The notes beneath the pieces are model-generated. The model was not told the DNA's origin. It did no database searches and saw only the letters and a list, made by a program, of their open reading frames with translations. This document shows positions 1 to 7,234 of a stretch of DNA of 21,717 nucleotides, piece after piece (the first letter of the stretch is position 1; every line of letters begins with the position of its first letter). A program made the position numbers and the translations under genes. Source of the DNA: Bacillota bacterium (GTDB lineage Bacteria; Bacillota; Dethiobacteria; SKNC01). The DNA is taken from positions 1-21,717 of the forward strand of contig SKLX01000139.1 of NCBI GenBank assembly GCA_007121375.1, written 5' to 3'.

Positions 1-1430
1 CGGGGATAACGTAAAGCTACGGGACCCTCATGGTCCAGGGCAGTATAGAGCATATTCTGCAGCTCCCTTTCATCTTTAGGAGCCATTACCACCATGTTGG
101 GTATATGCCTGAGAAAACTTATATCAAAAGACCCCTGGTGGGTCTCTCCATCTTCACCAACAATACCAGCCCTGTCTATACCTATTAACACGGGAAGCTT
201 TTGCAGGCAAATATCATGGACTATCTGGTCATATCCCCTCTGTAAAAAAGAAGAATAGATAGCAACTACCGGGCGAAAACCTTCGGATGCCAATCCGGCA
301 CTAAAGGTTAAGGCGTGTTGTTCAGCTATACCCACATCAATAAACCGCTCAGGAAATTTTTCAGCAAACTTATCAAGACCGGTGCCTGAAGGCATGGCCG
401 CGGTTATCCCTATAATCCTTTTATCCTGTTCCGCCAGGTTTATTAAGGTCCTGCTGAAAACCTCCGTATAGGAAGGAGAGGTGGAGTTTTTAAAGGGTTC
501 TCCCGTTTTTACATCAAAAGGACCTATGCCGTGAAATTGGTCCGGGTTCTTTTCTGCCACATGGTATCCTTTACCTTTTTTTGTTAGTACATGAAGTAAT
601 ACAGGCCCTTTTAATTGTTTGGAACTGACAAAAACCTGCCTCATAAGATTTATGTTGTGACCGTCTACCGGGCCCAGGTACGTAAAGCCCAGTTCTTCAA
701 AAAGCATACCCGGCACCAGCAGGTACTTAAGGGAATCTTTAATGCGGCCCATGGATTTATAAACAGCGTCCCCTATGGCTGGGATACGGCGCATTAAAGC
801 TTCCACGTCTTCCTTCATCCGGGAATAAGCGGGGTCAGCCCTTAAACTGTTAAGGTAAGAAGCCATCCCTCCTACATTTTTAGAAATGGACATTTCATTA
901 TCATTTAATACCACTATCAGGTCTGTCTCTGCATGACCTGCATAGTTTAAAGCTTCCAGGGCAATACCCCCCGTTAAAGCTCCATCTCCTATAACCGCTA
1001 TCACATTATGATTTTTTTTGTTAAGGTCCCGGGCTTTGGCCAGTCCCAGAGCTGCTGATATGGAAGTGCTTGCGTGACCCGTTTTAAATACATCATGGGG
1101 ACTTTCCATTTTACAGGGAAAACCACTTATACCTTCATGACATCTCAGGGTGGAAAAATGTTCTCTCCTGCCCGTAAGAAGCTTATGAACATAGGACTGA
1201 TGCCCCACATCCCATACAATTTTATCCCGGGGGCTGTCAAAAACGCTGTGGAGGGCAATGGTAAGCTCTACTACCCCCAGGTTAGGAGAAAGGTGTCCTC
1301 CATTTTTTGATACCGTATCCGTCAGCAGTTCCCTTATCTCCTCGGAAAGTTCCCTCAGTTTATCCAGGGAAAGCTTTTTTATATCTGCTGGACCAGTAAT
1401 GCTGTTAAGAAGTCCTGGCAAATAAATCAC
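1..1430 (-). CDS. dxs: 1-deoxy-D-xylulose-5-phosphate synthase (3' part beyond window)
   Basis: Dxs condenses pyruvate and glyceraldehyde 3-phosphate with thiamine diphosphate, the first step of the MEP isoprenoid pathway. About 476 codons are visible and the C-terminal quarter of the usual ~630 residues lies beyond base 1. Translating the minus strand gives the family hallmarks: an N-terminal GGHLSPNLG segment, KTGHASTSIS, the thiamine-diphosphate/Mg motif GDGALTGG near residue 150, a DVGIAEQHA segment, and GEDGETHQG in the pyrimidine-binding domain. The reading frame is open throughout. The start is taken as the GTG at 1428-1430, immediately after the oapA stop, with a weak AAGAAAG upstream; an in-frame TTG at 1419-1421 is an alternative. 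Translation is probably coupled to oapA. Identity is very secure; the exact start is not. Confidence 0.96.
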   Translation of the reverse strand, partial: MIYLPGLLNSITGPADIKKLSLDKLRELSEEIRELLTDTVSKNGGHLSPNLGVVELTIALHSVFDSPRDKIVWDVGHQSYVHKLLTGRREHFSTLRCHEGISGFPCKMESPHDVFKTGHASTSISAALGLAKARDLNKKNHNVIAVIGDGALTGGIALEALNYAGHAETDLIVVLNDNEMSISKNVGGMASYLNSLRADPAYSRMKEDVEALMRRIPAIGDAVYKSMGRIKDSLKYLLVPGMLFEELGFTYLGPVDGHNINLMRQVFVSSKQLKGPVLLHVLTKKGKGYHVAEKNPDQFHGIGPFDVKTGEPFKNSTSPSYTEVFSRTLINLAEQDKRIIGITAAMPSGTGLDKFAEKFPERFIDVGIAEQHALTFSAGLASEGFRPVVAIYSSFLQRGYDQIVHDICLQKLPVLIGIDRAGIVGEDGETHQGSFDISFLRHIPNMVVMAPKDERELQNMLYTALDHEGPVALRYP

Positions 1431-2024
1431 TCACTTTCTTTTTTTGTTAACTTTATTGCTGACAGGAAATACTCCCGGAAGGAGCCGGTCAAATCTGATC
1501 ATAACCACGCTCACCAGGTGTATAATAGCGTTAGCTTTATCCAGGGCAACCATTTTACCTATGGCCTTACCACCTACAGTAAGGGAAGCAATTATCCCTG
1601 TCATAACTACACTTAGTACGGCCCTATCTACCGCAGGTTCTTCGGCTACAAAACGAAAAATTATAGCCGCTCCTATCACACCACTTACAATTCCGCTTAT
1701 ATCTCCAACCACATCGTTACAAAAATTTGCCACCTGGTCGGCATTTCTTATGAGAAAAATAGCCTGCCGGGCTCCAGTTACCTTTTTAGCCGCCTTGGCA
1801 TGGAAGGGAACTTCTTCCGCCGCTGCCGCCGCAATACCTATAGTATCAAAAATAACTCCTACCACTATTATAATTAACAATAATATTACAGATAATATAA
1901 ATGATTTTATGTTTTCTAATAATACCTCAGAAGCTATGGTTATAAAAACAGACAGGACAAAAGTCCATAAGGAGACAAATGCTACCCACTTATACTTTGA
2001 CCCCTTGTTTTTTTTACTGGTCAA
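1431..2024 (-). CDS. oapA: OLE-associated membrane protein OapA
   Basis: A 197-residue basic integral membrane protein directly downstream of the OLE RNA and upstream of dxs, the position in which OapA, the protein partner that holds OLE RNA at the membrane, is found in other OLE-bearing Firmicutes. Four hydrophobic segments are visible at about residues 12-34, 38-62, 107-127 and 134-152, with a long Ala-rich, Lys/Arg-rich connection (about 64-100) that could face RNA, and a basic tail ending NKKRK. The segment NADQVANFCNDVVGDISG recalls the DUF21 membrane domain of CorC/CNNM-type magnesium exporters; that is my inference from pattern. It starts with TTG (2022-2024), supported by an AGGGTGG ribosome binding site 6-7 bases upstream. 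OapA is known to be needed with OLE RNA for stress and Mg2+ tolerance in Bacillus halodurans. The call rests on context plus protein shape, not on an alignment. Confidence 0.88.
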   Translation of the reverse strand: MTSKKNKGSKYKWVAFVSLWTFVLSVFITIASEVLLENIKSFILSVILLLIIIVVGVIFDTIGIAAAAAEEVPFHAKAAKKVTGARQAIFLIRNADQVANFCNDVVGDISGIVSGVIGAAIIFRFVAEEPAVDRAVLSVVMTGIIASLTVGGKAIGKMVALDKANAIIHLVSVVMIRFDRLLPGVFPVSNKVNKKRK

Positions 2025-2045
2025 ATAACCACCCTTATTTCCTTT

Positions 2046-2073
2046 AAATAAAAAAAGAATTTAATTTTTATTT
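2046..2073 (-). terminator. A/T-only hairpin between OLE RNA and oapA
   Basis: Nine-base inverted repeat AAATAAAAA (2065-2073 on the minus strand) and its complement at 2046-2054, lying just after the 3' end of the OLE RNA. It contains no G-C pair, so it is more likely a weak terminator, processing site or simple A/T-rich spacer than a strong terminator; this would fit readthrough from OLE RNA into oapA. Confidence 0.2.
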
Positions 2074-2077
2074 TATT

Positions 2078-2648
2078 GATGGCGCAGGTGGCAACTTACA
2101 GAGTAAATGTTGCGGCTTAGGTCTAGCTGGTTTTCCGAAACAATTACCAAAAGGTTGCCCTTCTGGTGGTTACCCTTTAAAATTGTTTCTACCGTGTCAC
2201 CACCGGCAGGGCTAGATTACCACTTAGTCCGCACTTTAATCCCCTGTAAGCTTCTCTTCCAGAAAACAGTCTAGAAGTTTTCCTCAATAATGCTTGCTAC
2301 CCGCTAGCCTCTTTTGCGGTTATAGTTTCAAGAATCTCTTCTCTCCCACTATACCCGCTCAAGGCAGGCTACACTGCACACAGCTTTGGACCGCATACAG
2401 GTTCTTCCCAACCAGTAGTCTTTTACCTTTGGGGCAATTCACCACCGTATTGGGTCTCCACGAAACCAGGGTCAACGCCTACATGCCTTTGTAGATCGCC
2501 CCGGCTTCTTAACTCTCAGCACCAACCCCCGACTGGGCGTCAGCAGCCAGCACCAAGAACTTCATCGATGTGCCCTTAGCGGATTTTTAGGCCCGCCTTC
2601 GAAGGTAGTAGCATTAACTAGAATACTGCACCACCTGCGCACAGCATC
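2078..2648 (-). ncRNA. ole: OLE RNA (ornate, large, extremophilic RNA)
   Basis: A roughly 570-nt stretch with no credible gene on either strand between ispA and oapA. The minus-strand transcript begins GAUG-CUGU-GCGCAGGUGG and ends CCACCUGCGC-CAUC, so its ends pair over 10 consecutive bases (2631-2640 with 2082-2091) and 4 more after a 4-nt bulge. The interior is G/C-richer than the flanks and full of local complementarity, for example CUACUACCUUCGAAGG near the 5' end. Genomic order ispA - RNA - oapA - dxs is the classic OLE context, and the size is close to the ~600 nt typical of the class. OLE RNA forms a membrane-bound ribonucleoprotein with OapA and other proteins and supports growth under cold, alcohol and Mg2+ stress in the species tested. 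A covariance-model search was not possible here; the call rests on position, length, terminal pairing and general resemblance. Confidence 0.9.
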
Positions 2649-2654
2649 ATTTAA

Positions 2655-2683
2655 AGTATAACATACTTATATGGCTGTAACAA
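2655..2683 (-). promoter_or_regulatory. Sigma-A-type promoter for OLE RNA
   Basis: Minus-strand TTGTTA (2678-2683), a 17-base spacer and TATACT (2655-2660), with TG one base upstream of the -10 box (extended -10). The predicted start, about seven bases downstream, is at 2648, which is the first base of the terminal helix of the OLE RNA. OLE RNA is therefore probably transcribed on its own in addition to readthrough from ispA. Confidence 0.75.
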
Positions 2684-2716
2684 CCAGTTCATGCTTCCTG
2701 GCAAATAACTATAAAT

Positions 2717-3601
2717 CTAATAATCCCTGCTAACCAGAAATTTTGCAATTTGCTTGAGTAAATTGCCCCTATCTCCAAGAATCTCAATGCTTCTTAAGGA
2801 TTCATTATATAACTCCTGCACCATCTCCCTGGCAGCTGACAGGCCGTAAAGGGAGGGATAGGTAACCTTCTGCTGAACAGAATCCATTCCCCTCCTTTTA
2901 CCCATCTTTTCTTCTTCCCCTTCAATATCTAAAATATCGTCTACAATCTGAAAAGCCAGGCCCAGGGCCTCTGCATATTGGGTAAGGGCTTTTAGTTCCC
3001 AGTCCTCTGCCCTGCTGAGTATTCCTCCCGTTCTCACCGAGGCCCTTATAAGAGCTCCCGTCTTATGGGTATGTATATAACTCAGGGTATTTCTGTCAAC
3101 CCCCTTACCCTCCGATTCCAGGTCAACCACCTGGCCTCCAATCATGCCGGCAATACCTGCTGCAGCTGACAGTTCTCCTATAACTTTTATGCTTAACAGG
3201 GGATCTCTTATGTTTTCCTCCCGGGATAATATTTCAAAGGCCAGGGTCAGTAAGGCATCCCCTGCCAAAATAGCTATGTCTTCACCAAAAACTTTATGAT
3301 TGGTCAATTTCCCCCTGCGGTAATCATCATCATCCATGGCAGGAAGGTCATCGTGAATCAAGGAATAGGTATGTATCATCTCCAGGGCACAGGCTGCAGG
3401 CAGGTGTCCTTTTAAGTCTTTATTAAAAAGATCGGCCCCCGCTAACACGAGTATGGGCCTTAGCCTTTTACCCCCTGCAAAAATACTGTACCTCATGCTT
3501 TTATAAATAACCTGGGGGTATTTCTCTTCTGAAGGTAAAAACCTGTCCAGGGCCTGGTCAACAATTTTTATTCTCTCCTCCAGGTAATCCTTTATATCCA
3601 T
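2717..3601 (-). CDS. ispA: Polyprenyl (farnesyl) diphosphate synthase
   Basis: A 294-residue short-chain trans-prenyl diphosphate synthase that extends dimethylallyl diphosphate with isopentenyl diphosphate, most likely to geranyl or farnesyl diphosphate, feeding quinone, bactoprenol and membrane isoprenoid synthesis. GGKRLRP lies at residues 43-49, the first Asp-rich motif DDLPAMDDD at 84-92 with HTYSLIH before it, GGQ in the middle, and the second Asp-rich motif DDILD at 221-225. Length and motifs match IspA of Firmicutes, although the product chain length cannot be fixed from sequence alone. ATG start with an upstream GGAGGAGGTC. It is the first gene of the ispA-OLE-oapA-dxs group; xseA and xseB, which usually precede it, are missing. 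Both isoprenoid genes flank the OLE locus. Confidence 0.95.
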   Translation of the reverse strand: MDIKDYLEERIKIVDQALDRFLPSEEKYPQVIYKSMRYSIFAGGKRLRPILVLAGADLFNKDLKGHLPAACALEMIHTYSLIHDDLPAMDDDDYRRGKLTNHKVFGEDIAILAGDALLTLAFEILSREENIRDPLLSIKVIGELSAAAGIAGMIGGQVVDLESEGKGVDRNTLSYIHTHKTGALIRASVRTGGILSRAEDWELKALTQYAEALGLAFQIVDDILDIEGEEEKMGKRRGMDSVQQKVTYPSLYGLSAAREMVQELYNESLRSIEILGDRGNLLKQIAKFLVSRDY

Positions 3602-3736
3602 TTAAGTAACGACCTCCTCCCCATACCCCGCAAAATATTTTTAAGTAGAACCTTTTTATTTTTTATATCTTCCTTATTCTATCAAATTTTAATAATCTAT
3701 GGATAGTATTTATTTATATTTTCTACAAAAAACCTT

Positions 3737-3762
3737 AAAGGATGTGTATCCTTTTTGTCGAA
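3737..3762. promoter_or_regulatory. 18-bp perfect palindrome plus Spo0A-box-like site in a divergent intergenic region
   Basis: The 265-bp space between the divergent ispA and capA-like genes holds AAAGGATGTGTATCCTTT (3737-3754), with 7-base arms around GTGT, followed at 3756-3762 by TGTCGAA, a perfect match to the Spo0A box TGNCGAA. A regulator-binding site is an inference; 0A-box matches occur by chance about once per 2 kb. An exact TATAAT is also present on the minus strand (3801-3806) but has only a weak -35 partner, so I do not assign the ispA promoter. No gene is visible in this space. Confidence 0.35.
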
Positions 3763-3866
3763 TTAAGAAAAATAAAGTTTCTAAAGGGTTATAGGCAAAG
3801 ATTATAAGCAGGGGAAAGGGTTAGGAAAAGATTAACCCCTCCCCCTGCTCCTGCGGGGGTGATGGA

Positions 3867-5219
3867 GTGAATAAAAATCTGAGAATTAGAAAATGGATAC
3901 CCCTTTTTATTTTTATTTCTTTACTGCTGATAGCACTACCTTCTTGCCAGGACATGAATCCTGAAGCCCTGGAGGATATATTAAAACCTCCCCGGGAAGA
4001 ATCTACCGGAGAAAAGATTCCTCCTTCTGATCCTGCAGATGATGAGGGAAATCCTGAAGAGGTTGAGCCTGACCCCGACCCGGTAGAAATCCAAATCTCT
4101 GCCGTGGGAGATATTATGGTCCACAGCACCCAGTATAAAGCTCAGTATGACCCTTCCACAGACAGCTACAATTTTAATAATAATTTTGAGTTCATAAAAC
4201 CTTACCTGGAGAACTCCCACCTGGCCCTGGCTAACCTGGAAACCACCTTTGCGGGAAGGGAAAGGGGTTATTCGGGATATCCCCTTTTTAACACCCCCGA
4301 TGCCATGGCTTCTGCCCTCAAATTTGCCGGCTTTGATATAATATCCACTGCCAATAACCATTCCCTGGATATGGGGGAGAAAGGCCTGGTGAGAACCTTG
4401 AGTGTTTTAGAAGAGGAAAGCCTGCAGGCCGCAGGGACCAGGAGCACTCCTGAAGAAAAGGGTTTTGTTATTAAAGATATAGAGGGAATTAAGGTAGGAG
4501 TCTCCGCCTATACCTATGAAACTCCCCGTTACCAGGGTAGAAGAACCATCAACGGCATAGCCATGTCCCCGGAGCTGGAAAAACTAATAGATAGTTTCGG
4601 GTATGAAACCCTTACGGAAGACCTGCAGGCAATGGAGGAACGGGTTAAAGAAAAGAAAGAAAAAGGGGCTGAACTTATTATCTTCTACCTGCACTGGGGA
4701 CAAGAATATCAACGGGAACCCAACAGCTACCAGGAAGAAATTGCCCAGGCTTTGTCCGATTACGGGGTAGATATTATATTCGGCAGCCATCCCCATGTGC
4801 TCCAGCCCGTGGAAATCCTGGAAGGGGAAAAGGGGCACCAGACCCTGGTGGTTTACTCTATGGGTAATTTTATTTCCAACCAGAGATACGAACACCTGGG
4901 CACCAGGTATACCGAAGACGGAATAATAGTAAATGTTTCGGTAAAAAAAGACTTTGTAGAGGATCGGGTCTCCCTTGAAGAAGTTTCTTATGTTCCTACC
5001 TGGGTCCACCGTTATGACCGGGGAGGCAGGTGGGTCTATGAAATTCTTCCCCTGGTAGATGCCCTGGGAAACAAAGCTCTTTTTAACTTGAACAGGGAAG
5101 ACAGCATATGGAGGGCCCAGAATTCCATGGAAAATACCCTTTCTATCCTGGAATCCCGGGGGATTCCTGTGAACCTGGAATCCCCCCTGCCTCCTGAAAC
5201 CTTAGAAACCTTTAAATGA
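3867..5219 (+). CDS. CapA-family (PGA_cap) metallophosphatase-like lipoprotein
   Basis: A 450-residue exported lipoprotein, the only plus-strand gene. A basic N-terminus, hydrophobic stretch (about 10-25) and lipobox LPSC (Cys27) predict lipid anchoring outside the membrane. An acidic, Pro-rich linker (about 35-72) leads to a calcineurin-like fold of the CapA family: VGDIMVH (80-86), NLETTF (123-128), ANNHSLDMG (162-170), then LHWGQEYQ, FGSHPHVLQP and YSMGNF. CapA proteins take part in poly-gamma-glutamate capsule synthesis, but stand-alone members next to no capBC genes, as here, are common and of unknown substrate. Start is GTG with GGGGGTGAT immediately upstream; part of that site could pair with CCCCC at about 3841-3845. 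It converges on folD and shares a terminator with it. It interrupts what is usually a continuous folD-xseAB-ispA cluster. Confidence 0.9.
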   Translation: MNKNLRIRKWIPLFIFISLLLIALPSCQDMNPEALEDILKPPREESTGEKIPPSDPADDEGNPEEVEPDPDPVEIQISAVGDIMVHSTQYKAQYDPSTDSYNFNNNFEFIKPYLENSHLALANLETTFAGRERGYSGYPLFNTPDAMASALKFAGFDIISTANNHSLDMGEKGLVRTLSVLEEESLQAAGTRSTPEEKGFVIKDIEGIKVGVSAYTYETPRYQGRRTINGIAMSPELEKLIDSFGYETLTEDLQAMEERVKEKKEKGAELIIFYLHWGQEYQREPNSYQEEIAQALSDYGVDIIFGSHPHVLQPVEILEGEKGHQTLVVYSMGNFISNQRYEHLGTRYTEDGIIVNVSVKKDFVEDRVSLEEVSYVPTWVHRYDRGGRWVYEILPLVDALGNKALFNLNREDSIWRAQNSMENTLSILESRGIPVNLESPLPPETLETFK

Positions 5220-5256
5220 TCAGATAAAAACATTAAATTAAACCAAGTATATTAAA

Positions 5257-5288
5257 AAAGGGCTTCCCGCAATAAGGAACAGCCCTTT
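5257..5288. terminator. Bidirectional rho-independent terminator between capA-like gene and folD
   Basis: AAAGGGCT (5257-5264) pairs with AGCCCTTT (5281-5288), with additional inner pairing TCC/GGA. On the plus strand the stem is followed by ACTTTTTTG; on the minus strand the A run before it gives a U tract. It lies between two convergent genes and would end both the capA-like transcript and the asp23-to-folD transcript. Confidence 0.85.
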
Positions 5289-5312
5289 ACTTTTTTGTTT
5301 TCAAATTAGTTA

Positions 5313-6170
5313 TTATGTAGTCTGCATTTCACAGGCTTTAACTACATGCTTGGCCAACACCACAGTTGTTACTCCGCCAACTCCGCCAGGGGAAGGTGCA
5401 AGTTTATCCACCAGAGGTTCTACGGACTGGGTGTCTACATCACCGCAGAATTTACCTGGATTATCAGGATCTTCGTTGATTCCTACATCGATTACTACCT
5501 GTCCTTCCTTTACATAGTCAGCATTGACCATCCTGGGCTGACCTACAGCGGCTACCAGAATGTCTGCCTCTTTACAAACCTCGGGAAGGTCCTTGGTGCG
5601 AGAGTGACAGATGGTAACGGTAGCGTTTTCCCGGAGGAGAAGCACAGCCATGGGCTTACCTACTACCAGGGAGCGGCCCAGAACTACCGCGTGCTTTCCT
5701 TGGAGGTCAATTCCGTAGTGATTTATAATTTCCATACATGCAGTAGGAGTACAGGGAGGAAATCCCGTGGGGTCATCGGCAAAAACTTTGCCGGCACTAC
5801 CTATGGTAAGGCAGTCTACATCCTTTTCTACCGGGATCAGAGCGCGTATCTTGGGCTCGTCCAGGTGCTTGGGCAGGGGGGCAAACATCAATATTCCATG
5901 GATATCCTTGCTGTTAACAATATCTTTTAAGGACTTTTCAAAATCCTCCTGCTTCACATCCTCGGGAAATTCGAAAACCTCAAATTCCAGGCCAATACCG
6001 CCACAGGTCTTTTTAATGCTACCCTCATAATAAAGGTCATCGGGGCGGGCACCCACTCTAATAACACCAAGCTTGGGATTGATACCCCTGGATTTAAACT
6101 CCTCTATTTTTTTACTAAGCTCTTCCTTCATATCAGCCACAACAGGCTTACCCTTTAACAACTCTGCCAT
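5313..6170 (-). CDS. folD: FolD paralog 1, divergent clostridial type (methylene-THF dehydrogenase family)
   Basis: 285 residues of the FolD family, whose canonical members oxidise 5,10-methylene-tetrahydrofolate and hydrolyse the methenyl product to 10-formyl-THF. The Rossmann part is intact (VLGRSLVVGKP 163-173, TVTICHSRT 184-192, ADILVAAVGQP, VVIDVGIN). The folate site is unusual: against E. coli FolD, Tyr50 is kept (Tyr48), catalytic Lys54 is Ile52, Gln98 is Phe96 (GILMFAPLP instead of GILVQLPLP), Asp121 is kept (Asp119) inside KDVDCLT, and the end reads LAPSPGGVGGVTT rather than ITPVPGGVGPMT. Similar RPDDL..E and PLPKHLD variants occur in a FolD subgroup of anaerobic clostridia, from memory. 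Cyclohydrolase activity is therefore doubtful; dehydrogenase activity is possible. ATG start with AGGAGGTC. Last gene before the terminator. Confidence 0.85.
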   Translation of the reverse strand: MAELLKGKPVVADMKEELSKKIEEFKSRGINPKLGVIRVGARPDDLYYEGSIKKTCGGIGLEFEVFEFPEDVKQEDFEKSLKDIVNSKDIHGILMFAPLPKHLDEPKIRALIPVEKDVDCLTIGSAGKVFADDPTGFPPCTPTACMEIINHYGIDLQGKHAVVLGRSLVVGKPMAVLLLRENATVTICHSRTKDLPEVCKEADILVAAVGQPRMVNADYVKEGQVVIDVGINEDPDNPGKFCGDVDTQSVEPLVDKLAPSPGGVGGVTTVVLAKHVVKACEMQTT

Positions 6171-6251
6171 ATTATTTGACCTCCTAAATTATCCTATCTT
6201 TTACCCTAGACCCGTAAGGGAAGCTAGTAAAAGTTTTCTACCTGAGAATGA

Positions 6252-6289
6252 GGCAAGGGCCTTTTTTCACCTTCATAAAAGCCCTTGCC
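6252..6289 (-). repeat. Long hairpin between folD paralogs 2 and 1
   Basis: GGCAAGGGC (6252-6260) and GCCCTTGCC (6281-6289) are a perfect 9-bp inverted repeat, and the inner TTTT/AAAA can lengthen the stem to about 13 bp around a short loop. No U tract follows on either strand, so it does not look like a standard terminator; mRNA stabilisation, processing or partial attenuation between the two genes are possible. Confidence 0.5.
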
Positions 6290-6317
6290 CAGTTAAACTA
6301 TATACAATTCTGGGGAA

Positions 6318-7205
6318 TTATTTGGCCTGGCCTATCCTTTCCGCGCATTCCACGGTGTTATAAAGGAGCATCGTAACAGTCATGGGTCCAACTCCACCAG
6401 GAACAGGAGTTATATAAGAAGCTTTCTCGGCAACTGGATCATATTCCACATCTCCCACCAGGCGGAAACCTTTCTTCTTGCTTGGATCATCAATCCTGTT
6501 AACTCCAACGTCAATTACTATAGCACCATCTTTTACCATATCTGCTGTAATGGCTTCGGGCTTACCCATGGCAGCTACTAGAATGTCAGCCTGCTTGGTG
6601 TAATAAGCCGGATCCTTGGTACCTGTGTGTACTACCGTAACTGTTGCATTACCTCCTTCAGCTTTTTGCATCATCATTGCCGCCAGAGGCTTACCTACAA
6701 TGTTACTCCTTCCGCAAATCACTACATGCTTGCCGGAAGGATCGTTTCCGGAAACCATTAGCATTTTCTGTACACCGTATGCAGTGCAGGGAAGGGGGCA
6801 AGGCTCTCCTCTCAGTAACAGGCCCTGATTGACCGGATGGAAACCGTCAACGTCTTTTTCGGGAGCAATGGCATTAACAACTTTTTCTTCATCAATATGG
6901 TCGGGCAGAGGAAGCTGTACAAGAATTCCGCTATATTTAGGGTCATTATTCATTTTTTCAACCATATTAAGTACTTCTTCTTCTGAAGTATCTGCTGGCA
7001 CGCGAATTAAATCATCGAAAATACCGATTTCCTCGCATCCCTGAGATTTACTGGTAACATACGATACCGAAGCAGGATCTTCTCCTACGAGAATAACACC
7101 CAGACCGGGATGTATGCCCTTTCCTTTTAACTCTTCAACCCATTTCTTAAGATCTGCCCTAATTTCCGCTGCTACTTCTTTACCCGAAATAACCTTTGCT
7201 GTCAT
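6318..7205 (-). CDS. folD: Bifunctional methylene-THF dehydrogenase/methenyl-THF cyclohydrolase (FolD paralog 2)
   Basis: 295 residues and the only one of the three FolD proteins here with a complete catalytic set. In E. coli numbering Tyr50, Lys54, Gln98 and Asp121 are all present (Tyr49, Lys53, Gln97, Asp120), within SYVTSK, GILVQLPLP and KDVDGFHP. The dinucleotide loop is GRSNIVGKP (165-173) and the C-terminal signature is YITPVPGGVGPMT. It carries a short insertion (KAEGGN) before ATVTVVHTGT compared with E. coli. It would interconvert methylene-, methenyl- and 10-formyl-tetrahydrofolate in the cytosol for purine and formyl-Met synthesis, and possibly for a Wood-Ljungdahl methyl branch. 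ATG start, AAGGAGG ribosome site. It lies 314 bp downstream of paralog 3 and may have its own upstream control region. Confidence 0.95.
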   Translation of the reverse strand: MTAKVISGKEVAAEIRADLKKWVEELKGKGIHPGLGVILVGEDPASVSYVTSKSQGCEEIGIFDDLIRVPADTSEEEVLNMVEKMNNDPKYSGILVQLPLPDHIDEEKVVNAIAPEKDVDGFHPVNQGLLLRGEPCPLPCTAYGVQKMLMVSGNDPSGKHVVICGRSNIVGKPLAAMMMQKAEGGNATVTVVHTGTKDPAYYTKQADILVAAMGKPEAITADMVKDGAIVIDVGVNRIDDPSKKKGFRLVGDVEYDPVAEKASYITPVPGGVGPMTVTMLLYNTVECAERIGQAK

Positions 7206-7234
7206 TAGAAAACCTCCTTGATTAATTTATTTAT

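Noticed and set aside
615..1310. Plus-strand ORFs opposite dxs
   Set aside because: The minus-strand dxs frame is continuous here with all catalytic motifs; these are shadows.
1444..2028. 194-residue plus-strand ORF opposite oapA
   Set aside because: It mirrors oapA almost exactly, has a low-complexity Thr/Ile/Pro composition, no ribosome site and no recognisable domain; it is the antisense shadow of a real gene.
2294..2494. 66-residue plus-strand ORF inside the OLE RNA
   Set aside because: It lies antisense to the structured RNA and has no ribosome site; the G/C-rich RNA sequence leaves frames open by chance.
3602..3866. Remnant of xseB between ispA and capA-like gene
   Set aside because: The interval is A/T-rich with stops in all minus-strand frames and contains no XseB-like segment.
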